Shown one piece after another: positions 33,266 through 44,410 of a DNA stretch of 64,000 nt. The position numbers and the translations under genes are program-made. Below the pieces are notes generated by a model. The model made no database searches. It was not told the DNA's origin and was given only the letters and a program-made list of their open reading frames with translations. Position 1 is the stretch's first letter. Every line of letters begins with the position of its first letter. The DNA is taken from positions 1 to 64,000 of the forward strand of contig VWPU01008478.1 in NCBI GenBank assembly GCA_013398955.1. Direction: 5' to 3'. The stretch comes from Callaeas wilsoni. Taxonomy: Eukaryota; Chordata; Aves; Passeriformes; Callaeidae.

Positions 33266-36200
33266 ATGGAAACAAAATAACGCAGAACTTGAGAGGACTG
33301 CAAAGTCCAAATGGGAGCTGTTCCCAAAGGCTGCAGTGCAGCCTGAGCTCACTCATTAAAGGCCATCAGACGTGTCCTGTTTAAATTCTGTGGCAATTCT
33401 CTCTGCCAGGGCTCATTTTGGGGCTCGATCCAGTTTGTGTCTTGCTCCTCGGGGCAGTAATTCGTTATTTTGTGAGATTTGCACAGTCATATAAAGACAC
33501 AGACCCCAGGAAATGCCTTCTGGAAAGCCCAGCTGTGTGGAGAGGAGGGAGGAGGGTCACACAAGAGGAGAAAATGATAAAACTTTTCTTTGGTGTCCTG
33601 GATTTTGAAAACTCCTGCGTTAGGAATTTTGAATTTCTGCATTATGAAATTTGGATTTCTGCATCAGGAGCTGTGGGAATGCAGACGCCTCGCCTGGAAG
33701 GGGTGGAACGTCCCAGGAGGAGGCTGTGAGTGCACAGAACCCCTCGGGCTGGGGGGACGCAGGGATCCCGTGCAGAGGAAGGAATTCCAGAGGCAGGGAT
33801 GGAGAAAGGCTTGCACAGGACCAATATCCAATATCTGTTTTGGTTGCTGGCCTGGCAGAGCAGGACCACGGACGGAGCAGGGATGAGGGACTGCGTTCGG
33901 TAAATGCCAGGGACCCAAAGCTCCTCCAGCTCCGTGGCTTTGGGACAGCAGGGGCAGCTGGAGAGGGTCCCACACTCGAGGGCAGAGGAAGAAGAGGCTG
34001 AATTCCAGCCGTTTCTGGCATTCACGGTGTCCTGTGGAACCGACACTTTCATCTCTGCGGGATCGATGCCCGAGGACAGCTCCTGATGGTCGGGCTGTGT
34101 CGGGACAGCGGAGCTCACAGAATTCCTGTTCTGTGTCACTCCCGGGGATGTTCTGCTCTCTCTGAATTATTTACCCGTCGCTCAGGTGTGAACACTTGCA
34201 GCTGCTCCCTGCCCGATGCTCTCTGCGATGAACATCAATGGTTCAGGTGCATTTCTTCTCCTTTTATCCTCGTTGGCGTTCAGAGCAGCAGCGGCTCTGT
34301 CGCGTCGCAGGGATGTTTTTATTTGCGAGAGCAGGAAAAGGAGGCAGCTGCCTTTCATCTGTGTCCCCGGCCCGTTCTCCGGCACCCAGGTGATGGGAAT
34401 CCTGATTTATGGCACGGCGCAGGTGGGGAACTCCAAGGGCATCCATCAAACAACAAACAAAGGGTGATCACCTGCCTGCAGAGATCTGGGCTGCGCTTGA
34501 GCAGAGCCAGAGACCCAGAGCACCTTTGCAAGCTCAGCTGGAACGTTCTGCTGAGCCTCCAGGACCGAGGAGCTGATTTATTCTTTATTTCCCTGCTCCC
34601 TTTCAGCCCGCAGCTCTGTGCGTTATTGAAAATGATCGGGGTATTGGCATCTCCTCTCCACAAAGATTTCCTTTACAGCTGCAAAGTGCTGCGTTAATGA
34701 AGATTGCAGGAATCTCCTTAACGCCCAGCTGAGTGGCACAAGAACAAACCTGAGATGGGGAAAAAGGTGCCCAGAAGTTCCTGTGAAGTGGAGATTTTGG
34801 ATTCCGGATTCCTTCTGCCCCTCCCAGGGGCGTTTTCTCTCTGGGATGTGGCTGCTGGGTCAAGATGTTCAAGAAAGGCCAAACCAAAGCAACTTTCTCC
34901 TTTTTGATTTTTTTTTTTTTAATGGGGTTTCGATGCAGCTGCCTCAAACTTTAGGCTTGGAGTTTCCAGGAAATGCAGGCTCCAGACGTGGGATGTGGAC
35001 CAGGCCTCTGTTCCTGGAATCACTGAAGTGCCCTGGTGTGCACAGAGCTTCATTTCTGTATTTATTCTGCTTTATCATTTATTCTGCAGCGGCGCTTAAA
35101 GGATGGATAACTTCAGCTTGAGCTGCACTCCACCAGTTCAGAAGAAGCTGCCTCACCCTGACATTTTATTTTTGTGGAATATTCTGCTTATTTCCATTTC
35201 CAAGTGCGCTGATTGAAGCCACAGCTGCTGCCCTTATTTCTACTTTTGCTCTCTCCCTCCCCATCTGAGCTGCGTTATAAACCGAGGACTCGATATTTTT
35301 ATCTGAAGCACCAAACACAGACTCCGTGGCGTAGGCAAAAATCCATAATTAGTGGGGCTCGAGGCAGAAGTGGCTCTGTGTGCACCAGGAAGTGGCTGCG
35401 CTGACGTGGGCAGGCTCGGGAGGATGCTCTGCCACGTGAAAACTTTCCTGTGGAGCTGCCCAGCTCTGCCCCTCCGTGGGGTTTTTGTTTGGTTTGGGTT
35501 TTGTTTGGGTTTTTTTATTATTATTTTGATTTTCCTTGACAGCGTCGAACACAAAGAAATGACCTAAAAGGCTGTTGAAGAAAATGTATTTTTCATATAT
35601 TTGCTCTCTGCCTTTGCAGCTCCGCTCCTTATTGTGAGCTGAGTCTGGCAAACACACGCTGGCGAGGGAATAAGGAATCTTCTGATGTGATGTGCTCAGA
35701 TATTGATTTTTTTTTCTCTCTCTCTCTTAAAATTCTGTTTACAAATTCCTTTTGCTTTAATTATTTGTTTCCTCCTGAAGACAGTACAAAGCCAGCCTGC
35801 AGGAGGACCGAGTGCCGAGCCCTGTTCTTCAGGAGATGGAACCAATCCTGCTGCACTCTCCCAGCCTTTACCAGGCAGGGATTTCAAAACGTTGTCAGCG
35901 GTAACTGAGCCCCCAAACCTGAGGTACGGCAGGCTTTGGAGCTGGGATGGAGCGAACCCCGTGCAGCTGCTCGAGCCTGGACGGGGATGAGCCCTGAGCT
36001 CTGCTCTGGGCCGGGCCCCTGCTGGAAATGGAGTTTATTTCCAAAAGAAAGGGAAAGAACGCAAAAATGGCAATGTCTTGGGAGGAATTCCGCTGTGCTC
36101 ACCTTCCACAAGCAGAATTCCTTGCAGGCATCCTGATGAAAACACAGCCCAGGTGGTTTTGCCTTGTGCTGTGGGGATCTCCACTCCTGAGCATCAGATC

Positions 36201-36897
36201 TCATGTTGTGCCTTTTCCTGCCCCGTTACTGCGGGGTTTGTGTGCCCCAGGAGTTCTGACACCCCAGATTCACTGCGGCTTTTCCCCTTTCCTCTTCCCC
36301 TCTGCCCATTGCAAAAAAAACACCACTAATTCCCAAAATCCTGTGCCCTGGCTGGATCCAAGGCCAGAGCCTGGCAGAGCTGCTGCTGTGTATGACCACA
36401 GTTCCTCCTCCAGCCGTGCCCCTTTCCTTCAGGTGCTGCCTTTGCTTCCCAGCCTCTCATTGATGGGATTTATCCAGAGCAGAGCAGTCGTGGTTTCACT
36501 TGAGCAGAGCCAGGATTTTTTGGCCTTGGACCCCTGTGGTGTGTCCTGATCAGGTGTGTAATAAAAATATTGATGTGCAATTAGCTGGGGAAGGGAAACC
36601 GATGCCGCTGGCAAGAAACAGAATTTTAGATCACAGCCCCCTGCAATATTGATAACAACAGCCCAGAACGGGGTGATGGGGCTAGGGGGCTTTTTCATCC
36701 TGTTCCTGGTCACAGGAATGCGTTTTTTAGGTGTTTGGGCCCAAATGTGCGAGTTTAAAGGGCAGAGCAATTTGGGGAGAGTGGAGAGGGGTAGGGGGGG
36801 CACAGGGCCACACTTGGGTGGCACAGCCTGGCCTCAGGGCCCCAGGGGGGTGGGTTGGGGCTGGTCCCAGGGGCTGGCAGGTCCCGCACTCCCTCAG
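33266..36897. other. Unique DNA, no gene recognised
   Basis: Mixed composition with low-complexity T-rich stretches at 34908-34922 and 35477-35530. Frames up to 203 codons (34086-34697) and 173 codons (36028-36549) overlap others and have no recognisable domain. A short duplication of the phrase GGATTTCTGCAT occurs near 33630-33665. No gene is supported. Confidence 0.38.
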
Positions 36898-37450
36898 TGC
36901 AGGGCGAGCCCCTGGGCGTGTCCCCATCCCTCGCACCTGCGCGTGTTCCCTCGCATCTGTGCGATCCCCGGCTCACCTGGGCGTGTCCCCGCACCCCGCA
37001 CACCTGTACGTGTTCCCTCGCACCTGTGCGATCCCTGCCTCACCTGGGCATGTCCCCATCCCTCACACGTGTGTGAGCCCGCCTCACCTGGCTGTGTCCC
37101 CATCCCTCCCACGTGTGTGATCCCGCCCCACCTGGCTGTGTCCCCATCCCTCCCACGTGTGTGATCCCGCCCCACCTGGCTGTGTCCCCATCCCTCCCAC
37201 GTGTGTGATCCCGCCCCACCTGGCTGTGTCCCCATCCCTCACACGTGTGTGATCCCGCCTCACCTGGGCGTGTCCCCTCACCCAGCACACCTGTGCGTGT
37301 TCCCTTGCACCTGTGAGATCCCTGCCTCACCTGGGCGTGTCCCCATCCCTCGCACCTGTGCGATCCCCGGCTCACCTGCGTGTGTCCCCTTACCCCACAC
37401 ACCTGGGCGTGTCCCCTCGCACCTCGGCGTGTTCCGGCTCACCTGGGTGC
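36898..37450. repeat. Minisatellite, ~44-bp unit, directly upstream of a promoter
   Basis: CACCTGG(G/C) followed by TGTGTCCCCATCCCTC and then CACGTGTGTGATCCC repeats about 12 times. The central units are nearly identical at 44-bp spacing (CACCTGGCTG at 37085, 37129, 37173 and 37217). Outer units are more diverged. Many units contain CACGTG or CACCTG, which are E-box cores. The array ends within about 100-150 bp of the promoter boxes at 37548-37570. Confidence 0.93.
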
Positions 37451-37539
37451 CCCTCCCCCGCCGCACCGGGGGTGGGGGGGGGTCTCTCGCGTGCGTCCCC
37501 CCCACCTGTGCGCGCGCCGCCGGCAGGACCCGCCCCGCG

Positions 37540-37610
37540 CTCCCCTAATTGGCTGCGGGGGGAGGGGCGGCTCATTAGTGATGCGGGCGCGCGCCGCGGC
37601 CCCGGAGTCG
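37540..37610 (+). promoter_or_regulatory. Core promoter region with inverted CCAAT box and GC box
   Basis: An inverted CCAAT box (ATTGG, 37548-37552) within TAATTGG is followed by GGGAGGGGCGG ending at 37570, an Sp1-type GC box, and by CATTAG at 37573. No TATA box is seen, as expected for a CpG-island promoter. The transcription start is probably within the next ~150 bp, but I cannot place it. Motif positions are seen; promoter use is inferred from the downstream signal-peptide exon. Confidence 0.55.
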
Positions 37611-37748
37611 GCGGCGGCCGGAGCGGGGAGCGGAGCCCGCACCGCATCCACGGGAGCCGCATCCCCGGGAGCCCAGCGGCGAGACAGGGCAGGGGAGAGG
37701 AGCGTAGATAAACCACCCAAAAAACGGGCGAATTCTCGGGCTGGAGCT

Positions 37749-37805
37749 CGGCTCCGCATCCCCCGGCTCCGCATCCCCCGGCTCCGCATCCCCCGGCTCC
37801 ATCCC
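37749..37805 (+). repeat. 15-bp tandem repeat in the 5' leader
   Basis: CGGCTCCGCATCCCC occurs three times perfectly (37749, 37764 and 37779) and once shortened at 37794. It ends about 20 bp before the start codon. The unit is five codons, so it keeps the upstream frame open. High GC and repeats here could affect leader structure and translation. Confidence 0.9.
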
Positions 37806-37823
37806 CGGCGCTGCGGGCTCAGC

Positions 37824-37902
37824 ATGGGCGGAGGAGCCCCGCGCCTGCACCGGCGGCTGCTGCTGCTGCTGGGGCTGTGCAGCTGGACGGCCGCGCTGCG
37901 AG
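37824..37902 (+). CDS. First coding exon of a secreted or membrane protein (signal peptide); possible UNC5-type receptor
   Basis: The ATG at 37824 has a strong context (A at -3, G at +4). It opens 26 codons: Met-Gly-Gly-Gly, a basic segment containing Arg-Leu-His-Arg-Arg, a run of five Leu followed by Gly-Leu-Cys-Ser-Trp, then Thr-Ala-Ala-Leu-Arg. That is a classic n-region and hydrophobic core of a signal peptide, with cleavage likely near the exon end. The exon ends in GAG followed by the donor GTAAGC (37903), after the first base of codon 27, so the junction is phase 1. Phase-1 signal-peptide exons are usual in Ig-domain and other extracellular receptors. The pattern Leu-Gly-Leu-Cys-x-Trp-x-Ala...Arg-Gly is reminiscent of the UNC5D N-terminus, but this is memory-based and 26 residues are not diagnostic. 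I therefore give no symbol. No second exon is recognised in the window. An in-frame ATG also exists at 37581 with no stop between, but the 37824 start is favoured because it puts the hydrophobic core at the N-terminus. Confidence 0.72.
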
Positions 37903-38380
37903 GTAAGCGGGGCTCGTTCTGCCCTCCCCGGGGCGAGTGTGGGGCGCGGGGGTCCCACCGGTTGCTCCGGAGCGGGGGGAGCGCCGGAGGATCGCGGAGC
38001 GGGGATGAGGGAGCTGGAGTAGCGCGACGCGGGGGGGGGTGGTGGGGACCCCTCCGGGACAAACACCGCATCCCTCCTCCGGGAGGAACACCCGCACCGC
38101 CGCGGGGGCCGGAGGCGACGGCGCCGGGCTGCGCTGCGGGGTCCCGGGGTGGTCCCGGCGCTGGTCGCGGCCGTTCGGGTGCTCGGAGCGCAGCGCATCC
38201 CCCGCAGGCTGCGGTGTCGGGCAGGGAGCGCTCCGCGCTGTGCGGTGCCGCCGCAGCAGCACCCGCGGGCATCCCGCGGAGCCGGGGCTGGCTCGGGTCC
38301 CGGGCACCGCTCGGGCTGTCCCGGGATGGGCTTCGGGAGGCTCAGGGACCCCTCCGGGCAGCGCGGTCTCATCGCCTGTG

Positions 38381-40060
38381 AGCCAGCGCGGGTGCCTCTG
38401 GCTGATGTGCACACGCGGGTGGAGCTGTTTTCCATGTGCAAGGCGGGCGCTGGAGATGCTCCGAGTCCTTTTTTTTTTTTTTTTTTTGTAATTTTATTTA
38501 AGTTTTTCCTGGTAAGTCACCCGAGCGCAGTAACCTGTTCAGGGCACCCAGGCAGAGGATGCCACCAGCCCTCACCGCCCGGCGTCCCGCACCCCTCGGC
38601 GGGGCTGCGTGGGCTTCTCCGAGCGCTGGAAGTGCGGGAATGTGCGGGCGCGGGTTCCGTGCTCCCTTTCGGAGGAAGGCACCTGCTGCGATGAGGCAGG
38701 CTGTGTGCTTGGGCTCTGGAAGGTCCAGCGCAATCGGCTCGTCCCTGCGCCGCGGAGCAGCCAGACTTTGCGGCTGCTCTCGCTGGTTCCGCACCAGCCC
38801 CTCCGGGCAGCTCTCTCGTCACGCACCCGCTGTGTCTGCGCTTCCATTTTCCTCTGTATGGAATTTATGGGCTCTGGTCTCTGTATGGGAAACCATCCTC
38901 AGGTAGCCACGGGCTTGTGGCACCTCGCCACGGGTCCTGGAGCCTCCCTGGCCACCTCACCTGCCCGGACCTCTCCCTGAACGACGGCTCTAGCACAGGG
39001 AGAGCCGGGAGGCTTTTGTGTAACAGACAAGATGTGCCGTTTTGGGGGAGGAAAAGAACCCCACCAGTTTATAGGACAGTGGAATAAATGATGAGAGTAG
39101 AACAGAAAATAATATTTCCTTTTTTTTTTTTTAATACTCTGAACAAGAAGCCTCGGTGCTGCACAGGGATTCGCGTGTGCCTAAATCAGTGATGTGGGGT
39201 GCTCGGTGCCTTCTGTGCCCCCCACCGGGGAACCTTTGGCAGCTCCTGCTCTGGGGGATGTGTGGTCAGGAGCTGGAATTTCAGACCACGTAGCTGGAGG
39301 ATGCTTCTGCTGCTGCCAAGTAACAAAATTTCAGCTCTTTAATTAGAACTCACCAGGTTGGACGTTTCAAATGCTGGGCTGAGGCAGAGTTTTGGGCATC
39401 GTTGTGAGGCAGAACAGTGATTTTTGGGCAGTTTGGTGGCGGTGCTGGTGCTGCCTGGCATTGTTGACTGGCAGCTCTGGCTGAAGCAGTTAAAGCTCAG
39501 CTACAACCTCGGAGCTGTGAGATTTTAGTTTATGAAGTTGTCTCAAAGCTGCCTCAGAGACAGATTGTGCTCAGGTTTCCGTTCTGAGCAGGGATTAAAG
39601 ACAAATGGAACGGTTGTAGAAACCCCTGGCACGGCATTTTAAATCTGTTGGAATGAATATACATGGATAGCTCTGGGCTTTTGTTTTTACAGGAAAAAAT
39701 TGCCCAGACGAGATGGTAATTGGAGGAGAGAGTCACTAATATTTATTATCTCACCGATGCCTCCAAACTAATTTTGAGTTGCACATCTCTGAATTAAGAT
39801 GCCTCTGAACACGAGCGTTAATATTCCGCTGCATCTTGCTCACAAAGCCTAGAGCTGTGTCTTCCACGGTGTTCACAGCTCCGAGTGGATTTGGGGCTAA
39901 ATGAGCATCTTTTGGGGATTCTCCTGTCCCCACAGCGTGGCTCTCACTGTGCCGCTCGGGCACCGCTGGCTTGATGATGATGAAATGCCCGGTGAAGCCA
40001 CCTAATGGAATGGGGCGGCTCTGTGGGCAGGGAGCTGCTGGAGCAAGGATCTCTGAGCGT
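38381..40060. other. Intronic sequence, no gene recognised
   Basis: GC-rich up to about 38830, including poly-T at 38469-38487, then mixed composition. A second poly-T lies at about 39118-39133. The 39540-39960 part is moderately AT-rich and high-complexity. No exon or RNA gene was recognised. Confidence 0.4.
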
Positions 40061-40249
40061 TCCTGTTGGTTTGTGGGGTTTTGAATTGCTTTTTTGCCGT
40101 CAGAAGCACCGATCAGCTGCCGATCCTGTTGGTTTGTGGGGTTTTGAATTGCTTTTTTGCCGTCAGAAGCACCGATCAGCTGCCGATCCTGTTGGTTTGT
40201 GGGGTTTTGAATTGCTTTTTTGCCGTCAGAAGCACCGATCAGCTGCCGC
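40061..40249. repeat. Minisatellite, 63-bp unit, 3 copies
   Basis: TCCTGTTGGTTTGTGGGG starts at 40061, 40124 and 40187 with essentially identical 63-bp units ending CCGATCAGCTGCCG. The unit equals 21 codons, so it is open in more than one frame. The near identity points to a young triplication. Confidence 0.95.
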
Positions 40250-40544
40250 TCAGAGAGCTGCGTGTTTACAGTGGTGTCGTGCAGCAGGACAAACCGGGCT
40301 CTGGGGAAATGATGCTCGGTTTGGGTAAAAATAGCAACTTCTGCTGATGTGGAAATAAGTCTTGTGGTGAGGGCAGGGCCAGGGTGCGAGTTGTGTCCAG
40401 ATCGTCCCTTTTGTCTTGCATTTAATTATGTAAATTAGATGAGCCCCCAATTACTTCATCATGAAGGGGCTGGGATTTCATTGTGTGCCTGAGGATTCGG
40501 CCGGGCCGTGCCCAGCGCGGGGCTGTGCAGGGGCCACCAGAGAG

Positions 40545-40962
40545 CAGCCCCCCGCGTTGGGGGCCGCCGGTGGTTGGCTGTGCCCAGCTCAGCTCCGCAG
40601 GGAGGTTTTGGGGGGCCCCATTTCCCACCCAGGGGCTGGGGGGTATTCCCGGTGCTCTGCCAGGCTGTGCCGGAGCCCCCGCGCGCAGCCCCCCGCGTTG
40701 GGGGCCGCCGGTGGTTGGCTGTGCCCAGCTCAGCTCCGCAGGGAGGTTTTGGGGGGCCCCATTTCCCACCCAGGGGCTGGGGGGTATTCCCGGTGCTCTG
40801 CCAGGCTGTGCCGGAGCCCCCGCGCGCAGCCCCCCGCGTTGGGGGCCGCCGGTGGTTGGCTGTGCCCAGCTCTGCTCCGCAGGGAGGTTTTGGGGTGCCC
40901 CATTTCCCACCCAGGGGCTGGGGGTTATTCCCGGTGCTCTGCCAGGCTGTGCCAGGCTCTCC
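40545..40962. repeat. Minisatellite, 141-bp unit, about 3 copies
   Basis: CAGCCCCCCGCGTTGGGGG begins at 40545, 40686 and 40827. Units one and two are almost identical, and unit three has a few changes (for example CTCTGCTCC for CTCAGCTCC). The unit is 47 codons. That explains the long open frames on both strands (262 codons on the minus strand at 40422-41210), which I do not call as a gene. Confidence 0.95.
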
Positions 40963-43732
40963 GCTCCCACGGCCCGGGGACAGTGAAGGGTTTGGGGACA
41001 TTCAGCAGCTCTGTGTGAGACACTGCTGCTGTGCCAGCCCTGGCTGAAGGCACAGGTGTCCCTGTATTGATTTATCTGCTCTCGAAGGGTTATCAATACC
41101 CCAGCTGGGGGTGGGCTTGGCCCAGGATAAACACAAATCCAGGCAGGACTTGGGTTTGTTGGAAGCTCTCCTGGCTTTGCTCGAGGCACTCCATCCAGAT
41201 AATTCTGCAATTTATCTCGTTAGGACAAAGCGTTCATTAAAATAACAACCACATGCTCTGCTCTGCGCCGTCCTCCCACTCTCCTGCAGTGGCTCGTGTG
41301 GGCTTCTCCGTCAATATTGATATTATTTAGCTTTTTAACTTCCCAGGAAATGAACTTCCTTCCCTGCAGCTTTAGGAGCTGGCAGGGTCGGCTCCCCAGC
41401 TCCTCAGGATGAGCCAGGTGTGGTGTGGGAGGTGGAACGCGGCTGTCCCTGTCCTGTCCTAGGCAGGGACACTCAGGGTTTGGAACAACAATCGTTTTCT
41501 CAAAACCCTGGGGGATTTGGGGACTCTAAAGAACAGGATGGCAAAACTGGGTGTGCGTGATGCAGGAGTGCATGGTTTGGAATTGTTTTGCCGAGGCTTC
41601 TGTTCAGTCCTGTATCTTCTCTGCCGTCTTTGTCATGTGTTGTAACAGTTTGGGAGCGAATTCAGAGAATGTGGCAAAGCCTGACTTTGGGCAGGAATAC
41701 GCTCCAGTTGTGGCTGCTTTAGAGCACCGATCCTTGGGTTTTAATTTGCTGGAGTGTGTTCCAAACACAAATAACGTGATTTATGCTAAGATGGAAAATT
41801 ACAGAGCAAAGGAGGCCTCAGGGCCACTGGCTGTGTCTTTTCTGTATTTTTAGCCCTGCTTCTGGTTGAAGGTGGAGTCTGAGGGAAGGAGCAGAATGTT
41901 GACACCAGAGGCTGCTGTTTCAGAGGCTTTGGGATGCTGCTGGAGCAGATGGTCACATTCATCTGCCTCAAACAGAAAAATGGTTCATTTTCTATTTATA
42001 CTTTTTAATAGTCTGGTTGTGCCACGTGGCCTTGGCTCAGGGCAGGAGCGTTGGTGAGTGTGGAGGGTTTGTGTCCCATCAGCTCTGGCTGGGCTCAATA
42101 AATCACATTTTGGAGCAGCCTGCAGGCAGGGGCTCAGAGGTGCCGATGCCGTGGAGGAGCCTGAGCACCCTGAATTTACCTGCAAAAGGTGATGAGCGTT
42201 TTCATCACCTTCCCCTCCCCACCCACCCTTTTGTGGCCTTTTGAGCCATTCCGAAATGTTCTTAATAAAGAGACTTTTATCAAGTCCAGTGACTTGCCCA
42301 ATATTGTTTAGTGCAAATACTTTTAGGAATTTCCATGCAGGGAATTACACTTAATTACACTTAGACATCATCATTCCTAATGATTTTTTTTTCCTGGCTG
42401 TGGCTGCAGGTATTTTTTGCCTTTTTGTTTTCCTGTTTTCGTTTTTACATTTAAAAAATACAAATCTCAGTGAAGCCCTGATGCCCCGAGTTCATTCGGC
42501 TCCGTGCAGGTTCAAAGCCCTTCCCTCGGGAAGCTCAGCATGGCTGGAATTTCTCCATGGGGTAATTTTTGTGGGGGAATTTTCACGGGGGCTTCAGGAG
42601 GCAGGAGGGGCAGCAGAGAACTCCAATAAAATACGGAGTGTGTTCAGGGCTCCGTGTCGAGGACGAACAGGGACAATTGAACGGGGTTTTCCGGGCAGGA
42701 ATGTGAGATTCCAGGTCTGCACCATCCCCACAGCTCCAGATCCAGCTCTGTCCTCCTGTGCCAAAACCAGGGAACTGGAGCGCCAGGGCAGGCTGGGCAC
42801 CTGCGGGTGGTTAAAAGTGTCACATTCTCATTTTCTGGGTGGTTTTTTTTTCCGTAGAAAGTGTTTTTTGGATCTAAAACTTTCCTGCCTGTGGGAGGGC
42901 ACGGCCAGACCCTGAACACAAACAGGGCAAACCTGGACATTTCCTATAAAACCACGGGCAGGGAGTCCCAAAATCCCCTCTGTGCTTCCCCCAGCCCCGC
43001 TAAACTGCACTCCAGGGAAGCAAACACGCTCTGTTAATGAACTCAGCCCTGGGTATAAATCCACAGCTGATCTGCAGCCCCACAGCTGTGCCTGGGCCTT
43101 TTCTGGTGACAGATGCTGCAGCTTGGCTGCGTCCTGGGCCGGGTTTCCAGCCCCTGAGGATCTGTGGGAAGCTGTTATCCCATGAAATATCCAGCTCAGC
43201 TTCCCATCCCCTGGAATTTCCTGCTGCTGATGTACTGGGAGGCGTTTACTGCTGCTGACAGCAGGTGGAATTTTGGTGTCTCTCAGGCTGGCTCTGAAGA
43301 ACGCGGAGGGTTTGGGATGAAGCGTTGGGCAGCAGTTCCCGGCGCTCTGCCTGGCAGAGCCTGGCCTGGGGGATCAGTGATGGATCTCCCTCCTGCTCAG
43401 CTCTGTGTCCTCACCCAGGGCTTCCAGACCAAGTCCTGCCGGCTGTGATTCCCTCCGTGGGGATCTCGGAGCCAAGCGATTGTGAAAAAACAGAGATTTG
43501 CTGAAACAGAGTTATAAACCTGGGGTTTAATTCCTCCCCTGGGCAGCTGTGTGTTCTGGAGCCTTGGAGCCTCCAACAGCAATTTCCCTTGTGCAGAAAG
43601 AGTGCAAGGAGCTATCCAGGGATAAATACAGTGCAGAACCCCGTTATTTACCTTTATAGACTCTGGAAGCCTGATGGAATCAATGGGTCAAACCTGGGGA
43701 CGAAGGGGAGCGACTTGGTGGACCTTCAGATG
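40963..43732. other. Intronic sequence, no gene recognised
   Basis: Mixed composition, with AT-rich words around 41980-42010 and 42250-42470. The 100-codon + frame at 41551-41853 shows no domain and no splice sites at its borders. No supported gene. Confidence 0.38.
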
Positions 43733-43788
43733 GGGAAACAGGAGGTGAGGTGGGAAACAGGAGGTGAGGTGGGAAACAGGAGGTGAGA
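43733..43788. repeat. Short tandem repeat, 19-bp unit, 3 copies
   Basis: GGGAAACAGGAGGTGAGGT recurs at 43733, 43752 and 43771, the last copy slightly changed. A small local triplication. Confidence 0.9.
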
Positions 43789-43859
43789 TGCTGGAGCTTT
43801 GTCTGATTTCTCTGCCTCTTGTTCTTTTCTGCTTTTGGTTGGGGTTTTGGAGCCCATCA

Positions 43860-44410
43860 CAAAGCAGGAATAATGGATTACATTAGGCCTGGTATGGCTT
43901 ACTTATAATAAACGTATTTATCCCCACGCCTCCTCTTGTCATCAGTCGAGCTTTATGGGATTTTTCCTAATTACGGAGGAAGAGATGAGGTTCCTAATTC
44001 TGTGAAATTAATGTAGTTCCCTGTAACTGAACAGTGGTGGCTGGTTAGAAGTGACAGCGAGTGAGTCCCTCCCAGTTGCCACCTGGCCCCACAGTTGGTG
44101 GCTGTGCTGAATTCCCAGAGGATTCCCATTAATTGCCACAGGAGCAGCAAAACTCCTCCTCTTCTCACTGCAATATAAAAAACGCAGGGCTTGTTTTGTG
44201 TCAAATGAGCTAGCCAAATAAAAGATGAATTTCAAGTATTTAATCTGTCAGCTTCGATGAACCTGGCAGGATTATCATTCCATTAGGGGGAATGGATTTC
44301 TCCCAAGGATAACTCTGCTACTTGACTTGCCTATTCCTGTGCAGATTGTTTTGGATCTAATTTCAGCTGCAATTTAAATATTCCTGCTCTGCTTTGATTG
44401 AGTCTCAGAG
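43860..44410. other. AT-rich unique block, candidate conserved noncoding element
   Basis: High-complexity AT-rich DNA without useful frames. Notable words are TTATAATAAACGTATTTATC near 43903, AAGTATTTAATCTGTCAGC near 44234 and TTTCAGCTGCAATTTAAATA near 44361. As intron-1 sequence about 6 kb from the promoter, it could be an enhancer. Inference only. Confidence 0.3.

Larger units (their letters stand above)
37450..38380 (+). promoter_or_regulatory. CpG island spanning promoter, exon 1 and start of intron 1
   Basis: CG dinucleotides are very frequent (for example gcgcgcgccgc near 37510, ggcggcggcc near 37609, cgcgacgcggg near 38019) and GC content is extreme throughout. It covers the 5' leader, the signal-peptide exon and the first ~480 bp of the following intron. 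That is the normal arrangement for an unmethylated vertebrate promoter. Confidence 0.85.

Noticed and set aside
37439..38272. 277- and 288-codon minus-strand frames across the CpG island
   Set aside because: Antisense shadows of extremely GC-rich sequence where stop codons are rare. The + strand has the signal-peptide exon and donor.
40422..41210. 262-codon minus-strand frame
   Set aside because: Open because the 141-bp unit is a multiple of three. The sequence is three repeats of 47 residues with no known family.
41551..41853. 100-codon + frame starting Met-Cys-Val-Met
   Set aside because: No domain, no acceptor or donor at its edges and no repeat of it elsewhere. Frame length is within chance expectation.
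42509..42530. GGTTCAAAGCCC resembling a tRNA B box
   Set aside because: No matching A box at the right distance and no cloverleaf could be drawn.
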